From JAENZQ01 sp964553505 (GTDB lineage: Bacteria > Bacillota > Clostridia > Peptostreptococcales > JAAYPU01), in the NCBI GenBank assembly GCA_964553505.1, contig CAZKKX010000144.1:1-6513 (forward strand): DNA of 6,513 bases. Direction: 5' to 3'. The position numbers and the translations under genes are program-made. Of this stretch, positions 5,623-6,513 are shown in pieces. How positions within the stretch are numbered: position 1 is the stretch's first letter; every line of letters begins with the position of its first letter. Under the pieces are notes generated by a model, which saw only the letters and a program-made list of their open reading frames with translations, searched no databases and was not told the DNA's origin.

Positions 5623-6384
5623 AAATGCTCCCTCTTTTTTTAGTTTAATATTGTACTTTGCTACCACATCACCCGATTTATACAACACATTTGTCTTGAA
5701 TATTTTCCTGTTAAATGCTATCTTGTTCTTCTGTAGCCACATTTCAATAAAACAAAGCATTATTCCCATATCTATTGAGTTGTAAAAGCTGATTTTATCT
5801 TTTGGAACAATCATCTTCTCCTTTGACTTCATCTCAATGCGAATACTTTGTTCTAAATACGTTATTAGCCATGGCTGAGAATTACATGTACTTGGTGCGT
5901 ATTTAATGTAATCTGTTATTTCTTCTAATTGATTACCTTGCCATATTTCCGCTACATCTTTTCTTTTTGCCTTAGTATAATCTTTTCTAAATTCTGTTTT
6001 CTCTGCTTTACCAATTGCTATCATTATAATATAGTCCAGATTATCCTCTGCTTTGTTATCGCTTATCTTCCCCATTCCATACCAACATGCGCCAATGTCA
6101 ATTGATGATAAGTATAAATCCAACTGTTCAAACGCATATCCAATATTCATTAAATGAGGACCATTTATCTTGCTATATATAAGTATACCATACTCTCCAC
6201 GTTTACAATTCGTCTCATTTCGAGGGACTATTCTATAGGAAAATAAATATTCGTTGTCAAGATATTTTATCCCATTATCTAAATAAGCCTTAATTAATGC
6301 TATTTCATTTTGACTTATGTGTAGTTCAGGATTAAATCTCCTAAACGACTTTCTTTTGAAAGCATAAGAATATAATGACTTCAT
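5179..6384 (-). CDS. Fusion of TM1586-type nitroreductase-like protein and GNAT acetyltransferase
   Basis: A 401-aa two-domain protein. Residues 1 to about 248 resemble the TM1586 group of putative FMN-binding nitroreductases: KSFRRF (12-17), RGEYGILIYS (62-71), NIGYAFEQLDLYLSSIDIGA (80-99), CWYGMGK (100-106), YAPSTCNSQPW (162-172) and YNSIDMGIMLCFIEMWL (201-217). Residues 255-401 are a complete GNAT domain. Its acetyl-CoA loop is RCRGKGYG (331-338, matching RxxGxG), and VQTFSPGV...GEAARKMYMRFGFKDF (357-382) is the C-terminal half with the usual YxxFGF. The two parts meet in a short linker, KYNIKLKKEGAF. No substrate can be assigned to either part. The ATG at 6384 has GAAGGA about 7 nt upstream. 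An internal ATG at 5622 has its own ribosome binding site. Relatives of each half are normally separate proteins, so the fusion may have arisen by stop-codon loss between adjacent genes. Confidence 0.85.
   Translation of the reverse strand: MKSLYSYAFKRKSFRRFNPELHISQNEIALIKAYLDNGIKYLDNEYLFSYRIVPRNETNCKRGEYGILIYSKINGPHLMNIGYAFEQLDLYLSSIDIGACWYGMGKISDNKAEDNLDYIIMIAIGKAEKTEFRKDYTKAKRKDVAEIWQGNQLEEITDYIKYAPSTCNSQPWLITYLEQSIRIEMKSKEKMIVPKDKISFYNSIDMGIMLCFIEMWLQKNKIAFNRKIFKTNVLYKSGDVVAKYNIKLKKEGAFMIRLVTDKDLNEWLDLAREVEPLFGKMVESEDFKKGIIDCISNSSSFCVVNNNNDLEGIVAINKVCNEVSWLAVRERCRGKGYGYQLVEVALDSLDNSKPIFVQTFSPGVKAGEAARKMYMRFGFKDFKDGGKNPAGIDTIIMKLEE
5628..5634 (-). promoter_or_regulatory. Internal ribosome binding site before the GNAT domain
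   Basis: GAGGGAG on the minus strand lies 5 nt before ATG 5622, inside the linker of the fusion ORF. The same bases encode the linker residues around KKEGA, so the site could be a relic of a once separate gene or still active. Confidence 0.5.
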
Positions 6385-6488
6385 TTAATAATCCTTCTTT
6401 CATAATAATCAAACCTTATGGTTAATCTAACATGGTTTAAAATTATTATCTAAGGAAATTTTAAATACATACCAAATATTAAATCCAC

Positions 6489-6513
6489 TCAAAGTACAAG
6501 GGGACAGGGACAA
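6489..6513 (+). repeat. Dispersed palindromic repeat, copy 3 (cut by window edge)
   Basis: TCAAAGTACAAGGGG (6489-6503) matches copy 2 at 4023-4037 with one difference, and ACAAGGGGACAGGGACAA (6496-6513) is identical to 4045-4062. The orientation is the same as copies 1 and 2. The rest of the core lies beyond the window. It sits about 105 bp upstream of the fusion gene. The 6385-6488 gap holds no clear promoter, only an AT-rich stretch with an imperfect AAACC/GGTTT inverted repeat (6411-6438). Confidence 0.8.

Noticed and set aside
972..6513. The three spaced repeats as a CRISPR array
   Set aside because: The copies are kilobases apart with genes between them, vary in length, and have no uniform spacers or cas genes.

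Overview
This window comes from a low-GC Gram-positive bacterium, most likely a Clostridia-type member of the Bacillota. The evidence is the AT-rich DNA, the strong AGGAG-type ribosome binding sites, and the protein families present: YetF/DUF421, DUF4181, a TM1586-type nitroreductase, and a cysteine-rich protein resembling clostridial homologues. No species can be named.

Left block (1-2240, minus strand). A TetR-family regulator, a cysteine/histidine-rich protein and a YetF/DUF421 membrane protein are read leftwards as a probable three-gene operon. It has a good sigma-A-type promoter ahead of tetR, a 24-bp inverted repeat touching the -35 that is a likely TetR operator, and a terminator-like hairpin with a T-run after the last gene. 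The regulator probably represses its own operon, but the inducer cannot be read from the sequence.

Middle block (2240-4021, plus strand). An AlkA-type DNA glycosylase and a low-specificity L-threonine aldolase are read rightwards, 23 nt apart. They are probably co-transcribed, although their functions are unrelated.

Right block (4075-6384, minus strand). This visibly AT-richer stretch reads leftwards: a nitroreductase-like/GNAT acetyltransferase fusion, a doubtful 40-aa ORF, a DUF4181 membrane protein, a 58-aa single-pass protein and a 74-aa two-helix membrane protein. It looks like an accessory cluster.

Three same-orientation copies of a short GC-rich palindromic repeat (core GGGACAATGAACCTGTCCC) lie at 972-995, 4023-4074 and 6489-6513, the last cut by the window edge. 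The first copy encodes the C-terminus of the cysteine-rich protein. The second fills the whole gap between two convergent genes. The second and third bracket the AT-rich right block. The most interesting features are this repeat and the nitroreductase-GNAT fusion, which keeps an internal ribosome binding site and ATG for the acetyltransferase half. I do not see a complete new defence, CRISPR or mobile system.
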